This document shows positions 1-7,514 of a stretch of 30,260 bases of DNA, piece after piece. The DNA is from VBAS01 sp035764525 (GTDB taxonomy: Bacteria; Bacteroidota; Bacteroidia; Chitinophagales; Chitinophagaceae), in contig DASTZB010000437.1 in NCBI GenBank assembly GCA_035764525.1, positions 1 through 30,260 of the forward strand, in the 5' to 3' direction. Positions within the stretch are counted from its first letter, which is position 1. Every line of letters begins with the position of its first letter. Made by a program: the position numbers and the translations under genes. Below the pieces are notes generated by a model, which was not told the origin of the DNA, made no database searches, and saw only the letters and a program-made list of their open reading frames with translations.

Positions 1-1
1 G

Positions 2-685
2 GGTTTTTCTACAATAGCCCAAAAAAATGAAAAGTATAAGGACTACGACAAAGACAGGATTGAAGGAAGCGGCAATGTGATCACGAAAGACATTCCTGTA
101 AAGTCTTTTGATGAGCTAAATGCAAGCGGCGTTTTCAATCTCCAGTTATCACAAGGCGATAAGGAATCACTAAAGATAGAAGCGGATGATAACCTGATGG
201 ACCTCTTCATTGTTGAAAACGAAGGTTCCACTCTCAAGATCAGCATGAAGGAGCATTCAAATTTCAACAGCAAAAAATCTTTGAAAGTATATGTTACTTT
301 CAAAACTTTAAAACTTATGAACCTGACTATGGTGGGTGGCACTTCATCAGATGAAAAATTAAAGTTTGCAGATCTGAAATTAAAGAATCAAAGTGTTGGT
401 TCCGTAACCCTCAATATGACCTTACAAACCCTGAACCTGGAAAATGAAAGTGTTGGATCAGTGAAACTCGAAGGCAGCGCCGATAATGCAATAGTAAAAA
501 ATAATAGCGTTGGTAGTATCAATGCAGGGAATTTTGTGGTACAGAAAATGGAAATTGATAATACAGGGATTGGTTCAGCAACAGTAAATGCAGAAAAAGA
601 ATTGAAATATTCAGATTCTTTTCTTGGTAAAGTGAGTAACAGAGGTAGCGCAACAGTGAAAAGAAAAAATAAAGTGGTGATATAA
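2..685 (+). CDS. Head-GIN (DUF2807) domain secreted protein, 5' partial
   Basis: The reading frame is open to the left edge, so the start and most of the signal peptide lie outside the window. The first residues read GFSTIAQKNEKYKDYDKDR, which looks like the end of a signal peptide and the start of the mature protein. The first ATG at 77 is internal, because the segment before it (RIEGSGNVITKDI) is already the usual opening of a GIN/DUF2807 domain. The body is a run of short beta-strand repeats with recurring NxSVGS and SVGSV motifs (for example KNQSVGSVTLN, ENESVGSVKLE, KNNSVGSINA), as expected for a right-handed beta-helix-like fold. Such proteins are common in Bacteroidota, exported, and mostly of unknown function; no enzyme residues are seen. 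A strong hairpin follows the stop codon. Family call is confident; role is not known. Confidence 0.85.
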   Translation, partial: GFSTIAQKNEKYKDYDKDRIEGSGNVITKDIPVKSFDELNASGVFNLQLSQGDKESLKIEADDNLMDLFIVENEGSTLKISMKEHSNFNSKKSLKVYVTFKTLKLMNLTMVGGTSSDEKLKFADLKLKNQSVGSVTLNMTLQTLNLENESVGSVKLEGSADNAIVKNNSVGSINAGNFVVQKMEIDNTGIGSATVNAEKELKYSDSFLGKVSNRGSATVKRKNKVVI

Positions 686-704
686 GAGAAGATCGAAAGT
701 CCAG

Positions 705-752
705 GCGGAAATCGAAAATGTGTCAACTTTCGGTTTCCGCTTTTTTATTTTT
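705..752. terminator. Bidirectional intrinsic terminator
   Basis: Arms 705-717 and 728-740 pair over 13 positions with one G:T wobble and a 10-nt loop. A T-rich run follows on the plus strand (741-752), and the opposite side is A-rich. It sits between the convergent GIN gene and the FAH-family gene, whose stop codon at 745-747 lies inside the T-run, so it probably serves both. Confidence 0.75.
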
Positions 753-1749
753 TGTTTTTCAAAATACTCCAGTCAGTTTCTTCAGCCACCATTGTATTGC
801 TCAGTTTGCCAAGCCCGTCAATTTCCATATCAACCACATCATTGGGTTGCAGCCATTGTTCAGCATAATTCGGGTCACTGAGTTTTCCGGTTCCATTCAA
901 TTCCAAAAAACAACCAGTACCGACTGTTCCGCTACCGATCACATCACCAGGAAAAAGATCAACGCCATAAGAAGCTCTTTCAATGATCTCTGCGAAGGTC
1001 CAATCCATATCAGAAAGATTGCCTTCACTCACTTGCACATCATTTACCCAGCACTTCATGGAAAGGTTCCAGCTCTTACCAATATGATTTTCTTTACAAG
1101 GCACAACAAATTGTTCCAGCTCTTCCAATGTTACTAAACATGGCCCGATTGCAGTAGAAAAATCCTTCCCTTTTGCCGGTCCCAGGTTCAATAACATTTC
1201 TTCCATTTGCAATCTTCTTGCACTCAGATCATTCATGATCATCACCCCGCCAATATATTCATCCGCTTCTTCTGCTTTTATATTTCTTCCGTATTTACAA
1301 ATAACGATCGCTGCCTCCAACTCAAAATCCAGTTTCTCAAAATGGTCCGGCATGCAACGAACATTACCCGGCCCTTGTATGCTATGATGATTGGTAAAAT
1401 AAAAAACAGGATACTGGTCAAACTCTGGTATCATTTCTACTTTTCTATTTTTTCTGGCCGCTGCCACATGCTGACGAAACGCATAGCCATCACGGCAAGA
1501 ACCTGGAAAAGGTACCGGCGCCAGTATTTCCAATTCACTTAATGGCATTCCTTTATTGCTGATCCTTTCTCCCTCACGCAACATCATTTCTCCTGCCTGT
1601 GCCACAGCATAAGATTCTTCCCAGTAATTCAGGAACAAACCCATGCTGTTCGGCAGATCAGGATGCAATACTTCCATATCATAAACAAGATCGTTGATCA
1701 ATATACCCAACCTGTCATGTCCATCCTGTAAATAAGAAACTAATTTCAT
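745..1749 (-). CDS. Fumarylacetoacetate hydrolase (FAH) family protein
   Basis: 334-aa soluble enzyme of the FAH superfamily, metal-dependent hydrolases that cleave C-C bonds in beta-diketo acids. The ligand set is visible: D87 and H94 in RDGYAFRQH (same spacing as Asp126 and His133 of mammalian fumarylacetoacetase), E143 and E145 in DFELEAA, and D174 in NDLSAR. A glycine-rich C-terminal stretch (GDVIGSGTVGTG) is also typical. The matching D-x6-H pair makes a true fumarylacetoacetase role in tyrosine breakdown plausible, though it is shorter than the roughly 420-residue eukaryotic enzyme, and acylpyruvase or another FAH activity is possible. It follows the ROK/MFS/SIS genes on the same strand but is separated by 175 bp with a hairpin, so it is probably a separate unit. 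Upstream on the minus strand is TATCTTG, close to the -7 consensus. Confidence 0.85.
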   Translation of the reverse strand: MKLVSYLQDGHDRLGILINDLVYDMEVLHPDLPNSMGLFLNYWEESYAVAQAGEMMLREGERISNKGMPLSELEILAPVPFPGSCRDGYAFRQHVAAARKNRKVEMIPEFDQYPVFYFTNHHSIQGPGNVRCMPDHFEKLDFELEAAIVICKYGRNIKAEEADEYIGGVMIMNDLSARRLQMEEMLLNLGPAKGKDFSTAIGPCLVTLEELEQFVVPCKENHIGKSWNLSMKCWVNDVQVSEGNLSDMDWTFAEIIERASYGVDLFPGDVIGSGTVGTGCFLELNGTGKLSDPNYAEQWLQPNDVVDMEIDGLGKLSNTMVAEETDWSILKNKK

Positions 1750-1803
1750 CGGATAAGTATTTAGTGGCGCAAGATAAATATTATGTAGCCAGCTTTTGCA
1801 ATT

Positions 1804-1850
1804 CTATTTGACTTCCGTTGCGTCGCACACTTGTATTTCCTGTTCGCTTA
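1804..1850 (+). repeat. Dispersed intergenic repeat, copy 1 (GTTGCGTCGCAC core)
   Basis: Contains CTATTTGACTTC (1804-1815), the core GTTGCGTCGCAC (1817-1828) and then CTTGTA. The 12-bp core recurs exactly at 8216-8227, followed by the same CTTGTA and TGTTC blocks. The 12-bp head recurs exactly at 18305-18316. No coding function is apparent. Confidence 0.6.
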
Positions 1851-1867
1851 TCATCTTTCGTGAAATG

Positions 1868-1919
1868 TGAAACGTCAAACGTGAAAGGCTTCGTCTCACG
1901 ATTCACGTTTGACGTTTCA
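1868..1919. repeat. 18-bp perfect inverted repeat downstream of SIS gene
   Basis: Arms 1868-1885 and 1902-1919 are perfect inverted copies with a 16-nt loop. The right arm ends 5 bp from the stop of the minus-strand SIS gene. There is no T-run after it on the minus strand, so it may stabilise a 3' end or act as a weak terminator rather than a classical one. The left arm lies in a stretch of repeated GTGAAA/CGTCAAAC-like words. Confidence 0.6.
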
Positions 1920-1924
1920 AGATC

Positions 1925-2686
1925 TCACACTCCCGCAATCCTCTTCTTATACTCTCCCAAGGCTTCATCCAATCTTTCCTTTGCAGTCGTATCCCCAGGC
2001 ACATTATGTGAAGGATGAATAAAAAGCTTTACTCCGCGATCAGCTAATATTTCGGCAACAGTTGTTACTGTCATCCAAACAGCTGTCACAAATGCAAGGG
2101 TTGAAACAGGTCCAACTTTATCAAAATGATTTTTTAATGGAACACAGGCATCCTGTATAGGCACACAAGTGTCTACAACAAGATCTGCTAGTTCAAAAAT
2201 ATTTTTTCCGCTGCTATGTCTCGATTTTTTTCCCTTCGCTTCTTTAGCTGACCCATAAACGATCACTTTCATTCCCTGTCTTTTACCTTCTAACACTACA
2301 TCAATATTCACGGCATTAATTCCTGTATGAGAGAATACCCACATGCAATCTCTTTTATCAAAATTGTATCCTTTCATGATCTCCGTTCCATAACCCTCCA
2401 CTCTTTCCAAAAAAACAAAGTTCTGTACACTCATACCACCGACAATGTTTGTGAAAAAAGTTAGGGGTAACTCGATCATAGGATGAAAACCAACAAAGCC
2501 TCCAATGCGGGGATACATTTCTTCAATTGGAAGCGTGGCGTGGCCGCAACCAAATGTATGCACCCAGCGATTGGCTTCAATTGTATCAGCCATTATAGTC
2601 GCTGCCTGTTGAATTTTTTCCATTTGGGTTTCTTCAATTTTATCCATTATGCTTCTTGCATTTTGCAACCACGTTTTTGCCAACAT
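1925..2686 (-). CDS. SIS-domain sugar isomerase-like protein
   Basis: 253-aa cytosolic protein with one SIS (sugar isomerase) domain, the fold that binds phosphosugars. Visible parts: a helical N-terminus, the strand-turn TFGCGHA (44-50), which is the glycine-rich start of the SIS fold in this family, and FSHTGIN (about 117-123), which is the serine/threonine phosphate-binding loop. It resembles the uncharacterised 'sugar isomerase domain' group near AgaS/MurQ-type proteins rather than GlmS. It is third in a tight operon: ROK kinase, MFS transporter (5 bp upstream), then this gene. That order suggests it works on the phosphosugar made by the ROK kinase, for example as an isomerase, deaminase or etherase. 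The substrate is inference; the fold call is firm. Confidence 0.8.
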   Translation of the reverse strand: MLAKTWLQNARSIMDKIEETQMEKIQQAATIMADTIEANRWVHTFGCGHATLPIEEMYPRIGGFVGFHPMIELPLTFFTNIVGGMSVQNFVFLERVEGYGTEIMKGYNFDKRDCMWVFSHTGINAVNIDVVLEGKRQGMKVIVYGSAKEAKGKKSRHSSGKNIFELADLVVDTCVPIQDACVPLKNHFDKVGPVSTLAFVTAVWMTVTTVAEILADRGVKLFIHPSHNVPGDTTAKERLDEALGEYKKRIAGV

Positions 2687-2691
2687 CTTTT

Positions 2692-3852
2692 TTACATTTT
2701 AATTTTTGAAGAAATATTTTGTTTTATTAATAAGATTTGGATCACCAAACAAGCGATGACACATAACAATAAAATGGGAAGCTGTTTCGTACCATATTCA
2801 TTCGAGAGTAAACCAAAGGAATAATTTAGCAGGGTATTGCCTGTTAATCCAATAACAAAAGCAATACTGAAAGCAGTGCCCGAGAGATTTGCATAGATAT
2901 GGCCTATATATCCAAGTATCACAGGAAAACTTGCCGCAAATCCTGCACCAAGCATAATTAAAGCAACTAGTGAAATAATGTAAGAATTTGAATACAATAA
3001 TAGAAAACCACCGGCTGTGGCTAACAATAATGAGGTTATCATAATTGAAAAAGAAGAGATCTTTTTCAAAAGCTTTCCCAATAAAAGCCGTGTTAGTGTT
3101 AAACCTCCCAGGTAGCATGATAGAGCAAACAAAGAATCTTTTTCGGAAAATTTCAGATCTGACTGGAAAAAAGTTGTTGTCCAGTTATTTATTAAACTCT
3201 CGGCGCCACTTTGAAAAAAAAGGAAGAAGGAGGTTAACAATAGAGCAGGTTGCTTTAATAACTTTAAGGCTTCTTTTATTGGCAACCCTTTTTCATGTTT
3301 GGCCGCAGGGAATTTAATTCCTAGAAAATAAATAGCAGCCAGCAACATGATCATTCCGACAGCAGAAAGTATGTAAGGATATTCAAAACGATTTGATAAA
3401 ATACTTAACAGCAACGGCATTCCCAATGCACCAAGACCAAAGAAAACACCAAGCAGGCTCAGGTTGGCACCTTTATCTTCTGCGCTGATATCAGCTACCA
3501 CTGCATTGGTTGATCCATTGATGATCCCACCACCAAACCCAAGTACAAATATTGAAACCTGCAATAACAAAAATGAATTCGCAAAGGCGAGTCCTTCAAA
3601 AGCAAGCAACATCAACAACGTAGTTGCTATGAATAACATTTTATAACCATACCTGTCAGCAATTGGACCAAATACCAATGAACCGGCAATAATACCAATG
3701 GGGAGCAGTGAAACTAATTTACCGGAACTTATTTCATTCATCATGAACTTTGCAGTAAGCGATGGTAAAATAGAACCAAGTGTTATAAGCATGATGCCAA
3801 ATAATAAAAGCCCGATGCATGCTGCGGCGAAAACCTGCTTCCTTTTATACAT
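2692..3852 (-). CDS. MFS sugar transporter
   Basis: 386-aa inner-membrane protein with about 12 hydrophobic helices. The loop between helices 2 and 3, GPIADRYGYK (residues 62-71), is the MFS signature (G-x3-D-R-x-G-x-[KR]). The spread of glycines and the lack of soluble domains fit the fucose-permease-like sugar uptake branch of the family. The start at 3852 is the obvious one (MYKRKQVFAAACIGLL, positive residues before the first helix). It lies 15 bp after the ROK gene and 5 bp before the SIS gene on the same strand, so the three are almost certainly co-transcribed. The likely role is import of the sugar that the ROK kinase phosphorylates; the actual substrate cannot be read from sequence. 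Confidence 0.85.
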   Translation of the reverse strand: MYKRKQVFAAACIGLLLFGIMLITLGSILPSLTAKFMMNEISSGKLVSLLPIGIIAGSLVFGPIADRYGYKMLFIATTLLMLLAFEGLAFANSFLLLQVSIFVLGFGGGIINGSTNAVVADISAEDKGANLSLLGVFFGLGALGMPLLLSILSNRFEYPYILSAVGMIMLLAAIYFLGIKFPAAKHEKGLPIKEALKLLKQPALLLTSFFLFFQSGAESLINNWTTTFFQSDLKFSEKDSLFALSCYLGGLTLTRLLLGKLLKKISSFSIMITSLLLATAGGFLLLYSNSYIISLVALIMLGAGFAASFPVILGYIGHIYANLSGTAFSIAFVIGLTGNTLLNYSFGLLSNEYGTKQLPILLLCVIACLVIQILLIKQNISSKIKM

Positions 3853-3867
3853 GGTGTGAATATAGAT

Positions 3868-4806
3868 TTAATCCCTTAACGCCAGCAAGCCAGCTCCATA
3901 CAAGCCGGCATCACTTCCTAATGCAGAACCCTGTAACTGTACCTGCTGAATACTTATGGGTTGTCCCCATTTTTTTGCTTCGATATAGATATCGTCTAAA
4001 AATTTTAAAGCTGGACCAAAGACGCCACCGCCAAAAATTATTTTTTCAGGATTAAATAAACTTACCAGATTGGCTGTTGCCATACCCCAGCATTCAATAG
4101 CATTCGCAATTACTTTTTTGGCAAGGTCATCACCATTTTCACACCCATCAAAAACATCTTTTGCTGAAAGCAGATCGGGGTTTATATTTTTTAAAATACT
4201 TTTATTATAAACATTGCTGTCAAGCATTTCTTTTGCAACCTTTACAATTCCTTCTCCCGAAGCATTGTATTCAAAATCCCCACATGAAATATATTTCTGT
4301 TTGAAAGTCCTGTCTAATGCCATCCAGCCAATAGCTCCGGCAATATCATGTGAGCCACGCAACACTTCATTATTGATTAGAATACCGGCCCCGATACCTG
4401 TACCCACAGATAGAAAAATTGCATCCTTGCAACCGCGGGCATTCCCTTTCCAAACTTCACCTAAAATATAGCAGGCACGGTCACTGTCAATTTTGATCTT
4501 TATGTTTTTATTGTTAACCCATCGTTGTAATTCTTCCAGCAATGGATAATCATCCCAGCCAGGAATATTTGGCGCCCAAACCTTGCCAGTTTTGGCATGA
4601 GCGATCCCCGGAACACAAATTCCGATAGCTGAAACATCATTTGTTTTATTTAATAGTTCATTTGCTGCTTGAAAAATAAGTTCACCAACTTCTTTTCCTT
4701 GTCTTTTATCAAGTGAATGATTTGCTTTAAAAAGAATATCGCCTTTAACGTTAAATAAAGCAGCAGCTAATTTAGTTCCGCCAAGATCAAGTGCAATAAC
4801 AGCCAT
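3868..4806 (-). CDS. ROK-family sugar kinase-like protein with atypical motifs
   Basis: 312 aa when started at the ATG at 4806 (MAVIALDLGGTKLAAAL). An ATG 39 bp further upstream adds MQFLAYLNHPILL, which the family does not have, so 4806 is preferred. Motifs: ATP-binding DLGGTK at the N-terminus, CVPGIAHAKTG, catalytic Asp in IDSDRACYILGE, GTGIGAGI, and the C-terminal FGGGVF phosphate loop. Two usual features are altered. The ExGH sugar-binding motif is GAIGWM, and the zinc motif CxCGxxGCxE is reduced to SCGDFEYNASG with one cysteine. It is the first gene of the ROK/MFS/SIS operon and divergent from the GH9 gene. There is no N-terminal helix-turn-helix, so it is kinase-type rather than a NagC-like repressor. 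Likely kinase of a sugar or amino sugar; whether it is active is uncertain. Confidence 0.82.
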   Translation of the reverse strand: MAVIALDLGGTKLAAALFNVKGDILFKANHSLDKRQGKEVGELIFQAANELLNKTNDVSAIGICVPGIAHAKTGKVWAPNIPGWDDYPLLEELQRWVNNKNIKIKIDSDRACYILGEVWKGNARGCKDAIFLSVGTGIGAGILINNEVLRGSHDIAGAIGWMALDRTFKQKYISCGDFEYNASGEGIVKVAKEMLDSNVYNKSILKNINPDLLSAKDVFDGCENGDDLAKKVIANAIECWGMATANLVSLFNPEKIIFGGGVFGPALKFLDDIYIEAKKWGQPISIQQVQLQGSALGSDAGLYGAGLLALRD

Positions 4807-4851
4807 AAGCAGGATTGGATGATTAAGATAAGCCAGAAACTGCAATTAAAC

Positions 4852-4873
4852 TTATTTGTATCTTGACAAATAA
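4852..4873. promoter_or_regulatory. Inverted repeat between divergent ROK and GH9 genes (candidate operator)
   Basis: Perfect 8-bp arms TTATTTGT (4852-4859) and ACAAATAA (4866-4873) with a 6-nt spacer. The palindrome is centred 20 bp before the GH9 start and 56 bp before the ROK start. Its position in the only divergent gap of the locus is that expected of a shared operator. No regulator gene is adjacent. Confidence 0.45.
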
Positions 4874-4882
4874 ATTTTTTTC

Positions 4883-7438
4883 ATGTACCGCTACTTATTC
4901 ATTTTATTGTTATTTGGCTTTTCGGTTAAAAATGAAAATGATTCTGCGTGGATCCGCATCAATTTACTCGGTTACCCACCTGGTGGAGTAAAAGTGGCCG
5001 TATTGTGCAGCAAGCAAGAGTTAGGAATTAGTAATTGGGAATTAGTAGATGCTGCATCAAAAAAAATTGTCTATTCTTCAAAACCTGGAAAAGCTTTCGG
5101 TGCTTACGGTCCATTTAAGCAGACGTTTCGTTTGAACTTTTCTTCATTTAAAAAACCCGGTCGTTACTATCTACAAGCTGCTGGGGTTAAGTCACCGGAA
5201 TTTGAGATAAGAGATGATGTGTACGGAGGCGCTGCAGATTTTTGTTTGCGTTATATGCGCCAGCAACGCAGCGGCTTCAATCCATTTTTAAAAGATAGTT
5301 GTCACACACATGATGGCTATGTATTGTATGGAGAAAAAGCAGGCATAAAGGACAGTACACATATCGATGTTGTTGGCGGTTGGCATGATGCAAGTGATTA
5401 TTTGCAGTACAGTACAACATCGGCCAATGCCACTTATCATTTGCTAGCAGCATACAGGGATTTTCCAACTGTTTTTACAGATGAAAAACTAGCCAACGGC
5501 CTTGATGGAAAAAACGGAATGGCAGATGTATTGGATGAAGCTAAATGGGGATTGGATTGGTTATTAAAAATGCATCCAAGGGATGATTGGATGTTTAATC
5601 AAATTGCCGATGACCGTGATCATATGGGAATGCGAATACCTGTACAAGATACTTTTTATGGAAGAGCTTATGAACGCCCGGTTTATTTTGTAAGCGGTGA
5701 GCCTCAACAGAGAGGAAAATTTATGAATAATACAACGGGTACTTCATCGACGGCAGGAAAATTTGCCAGTGCTTTTGCTCTGGGAGAAAATATTTTTCAA
5801 AAATTAGATTCAGCATATTCAAAAAAATTAATGAGCCATTCACTTTCCGCAATAGATTTTGGATTGGTAAAGCCCGGAGTTTGTCAAACTGCCTCGGTAA
5901 GATCGCCTTACATTTATGCTGAAGATAATTGGTCAGATGATATGGAATTAGGCTTTGTCTCTTTCTATAATGCCATGGATCTTTTTTTGAGAAGTGATAA
6001 AAGAAATCATTCTGATTATTATGGATTAATAAGTATGTATCTGGATTCATCCTATGAGTATTCAAAAATTGAAAGAATAACTCCTTGGCTTGGCGCAGAT
6101 ACTGCCAAACACTACCAATGGTATCCATTCATAAATGTCGGTCATTATGAATTAGCGAAAACTCTAAAAAATAAAAAGAGAGATACAATTGTCGGATTTT
6201 ACAGAGAAGGAATTAATAGAGTCTGGAACAAAGCCAAACTAAATGCATTCTATCGCGGCATTCCTTTTATCTGGTGCAGTAATAATCTCACTACTTCATT
6301 CGCTATTCAATGTTATTGGTACAAACAATTAACCGGTGATAAAACATTTGATGAATTAGAGCAAGCAAACTTTGATTGGCTCTTTGGCTGCAATCCATGG
6401 GGAACAAGTATGGTGTATGGTTTACCATCATGGGGCGATACTCCTGTTGATCCGCATTCTGCATTTACTCATTTAAAAAATTATCCAATTGATGGCGGCC
6501 TTGTTGATGGCCCGGTTTATACAAGTATTTATAAAAATCTTATCGGCATCCAACTTTATGAGGCCGATGAGTATGAAGAATTCCAAAGTGGGCTTGCAGT
6601 TTATCATGATGATTATGGGGATTATAGCACGAACGAACCAACTATGGATGGAACAGCATCATTGATCTATTTATTAGCAGCGAAGGAAGCGCAGGCTAAA
6701 AACAAAAAAGTAACTGCCTCCGGGAAAGGAGGCTTTACTTACAGTCATGGGGGAATTATTCGTGGCGATTCAACAAAGAAAAATATTGCATTGGTTTTTA
6801 CGGGTCATGAATTTGGCGAAGGTGGTGAATTCATTAATCAAACCCTGCAACAACAAAAAATAAGAGCATCTTTCTTCTTTACAGGTAAGTTTTATGAAAA
6901 CCCTTCTTTTAAAACAATAATTGGTAAATTAATTAAGAATGGGAATTTCATGGGCCCACATTCTTATGAGCATTTTCTTTATTGCGATTGGAATAAAAGA
7001 GACAGTTTGCTGGTAACAAGAGGAAATTTTATTAACGATCTGCTTTCTAATTTGGATATCATGCATTCAAAGGGAGTTAATACATTTAAGGTAAAATATT
7101 TCTTACCTCCTTATGAATGGTATAATGACTCGATCACGGCCTGGACAAGCCAGTTGGGGCTTCAACTCATCAATTATACACCCGGAACACTCAGCCATGC
7201 AGACTATACAACATCAAAAGACAAAAACTACCGCAGTAGCGAAACGATCTACAGTTCCATCATCAATTATGAAAGATCAAAACCTACCGGCCTAAACGGA
7301 TTTATTTTACTCATGCATATCGGCGCCGGCCCTGATAGAACAGATAAATTTTATACTCATTTGCCCGAATTAATTAAATATTTGAAGCAAAAAGGCTATC
7401 AGTTTCAAACAGTTGACCAGTTGCTAAAGATTGATTAA
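4883..7438 (+). CDS. GH9 glycoside hydrolase fused to a polysaccharide-deacetylase-like domain
   Basis: 851-aa exported multidomain enzyme. Order: short hydrophobic leader (1-15); N-terminal Ig-like cellulase domain (about 22-110, opening WIRINLLGYPP); GH9 (alpha/alpha)6 catalytic domain (about 115-605) with GGWHDASD (165-172) carrying the catalytic-base aspartates and the proton donor E585 in STNEPTMDG; then a NodB/CE4-like domain (about 634-851). In the last domain HSYEH (H693, H697), LPPYEW (741-746) and LMH (810-812) match the metal His pair and later motifs, but the usual TFDD motif is replaced by VFTGHEF (638-644). GH9 includes endoglucanases and exo-glucosaminidases. The deacetylase partner and the divergent ROK/MFS/SIS operon favour a chitosan- or amino-sugar-type substrate, which is inference. 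Residues 47-55 (LGISNWELV) are encoded by a short tandem repeat. The start gives 9-10 nt to a T-run and no clear ribosome site. Confidence 0.88.
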   Translation: MYRYLFILLLFGFSVKNENDSAWIRINLLGYPPGGVKVAVLCSKQELGISNWELVDAASKKIVYSSKPGKAFGAYGPFKQTFRLNFSSFKKPGRYYLQAAGVKSPEFEIRDDVYGGAADFCLRYMRQQRSGFNPFLKDSCHTHDGYVLYGEKAGIKDSTHIDVVGGWHDASDYLQYSTTSANATYHLLAAYRDFPTVFTDEKLANGLDGKNGMADVLDEAKWGLDWLLKMHPRDDWMFNQIADDRDHMGMRIPVQDTFYGRAYERPVYFVSGEPQQRGKFMNNTTGTSSTAGKFASAFALGENIFQKLDSAYSKKLMSHSLSAIDFGLVKPGVCQTASVRSPYIYAEDNWSDDMELGFVSFYNAMDLFLRSDKRNHSDYYGLISMYLDSSYEYSKIERITPWLGADTAKHYQWYPFINVGHYELAKTLKNKKRDTIVGFYREGINRVWNKAKLNAFYRGIPFIWCSNNLTTSFAIQCYWYKQLTGDKTFDELEQANFDWLFGCNPWGTSMVYGLPSWGDTPVDPHSAFTHLKNYPIDGGLVDGPVYTSIYKNLIGIQLYEADEYEEFQSGLAVYHDDYGDYSTNEPTMDGTASLIYLLAAKEAQAKNKKVTASGKGGFTYSHGGIIRGDSTKKNIALVFTGHEFGEGGEFINQTLQQQKIRASFFFTGKFYENPSFKTIIGKLIKNGNFMGPHSYEHFLYCDWNKRDSLLVTRGNFINDLLSNLDIMHSKGVNTFKVKYFLPPYEWYNDSITAWTSQLGLQLINYTPGTLSHADYTTSKDKNYRSSETIYSSIINYERSKPTGLNGFILLMHIGAGPDRTDKFYTHLPELIKYLKQKGYQFQTVDQLLKID
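5024..5047 (+). repeat. In-frame short tandem repeat inside the GH9 gene (14-nt period)
   Basis: GGAATTAGTA occurs exactly at 5024-5033 and 5038-5047, a period of 14 nt. It is read as part of LGISNWELV in the Ig-like domain, probably a loop extension. Confidence 0.55.
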
Positions 7439-7474
7439 AATCAGGGTGGGTCCGCCATAAAAACCTATTCACCA

Positions 7475-7507
7475 TTGACCACTCACCACTCACGTTCCTT
7501 ATCTTTG
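7475..7507 (+). promoter_or_regulatory. Candidate promoter of the fatty-acid hydroxylase gene
   Basis: TTG at 7475-7477 and a perfect TAnnTTTG -7 box, TATCTTTG, at 7500-7507, spaced 22 nt. Only 7 nt separate the -7 box from the ATG at 7515, so the transcript should have almost no 5' leader. Confidence 0.55.
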
Positions 7508-7514
7508 CGGCCGT

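Noticed and set aside
4807..4845. Longer N-terminus for the ROK gene (MQFLAYLNHPILL)
   Set aside because: Adds residues absent from ROK proteins; the ATG at 4806 directly precedes the ATP-binding motif.
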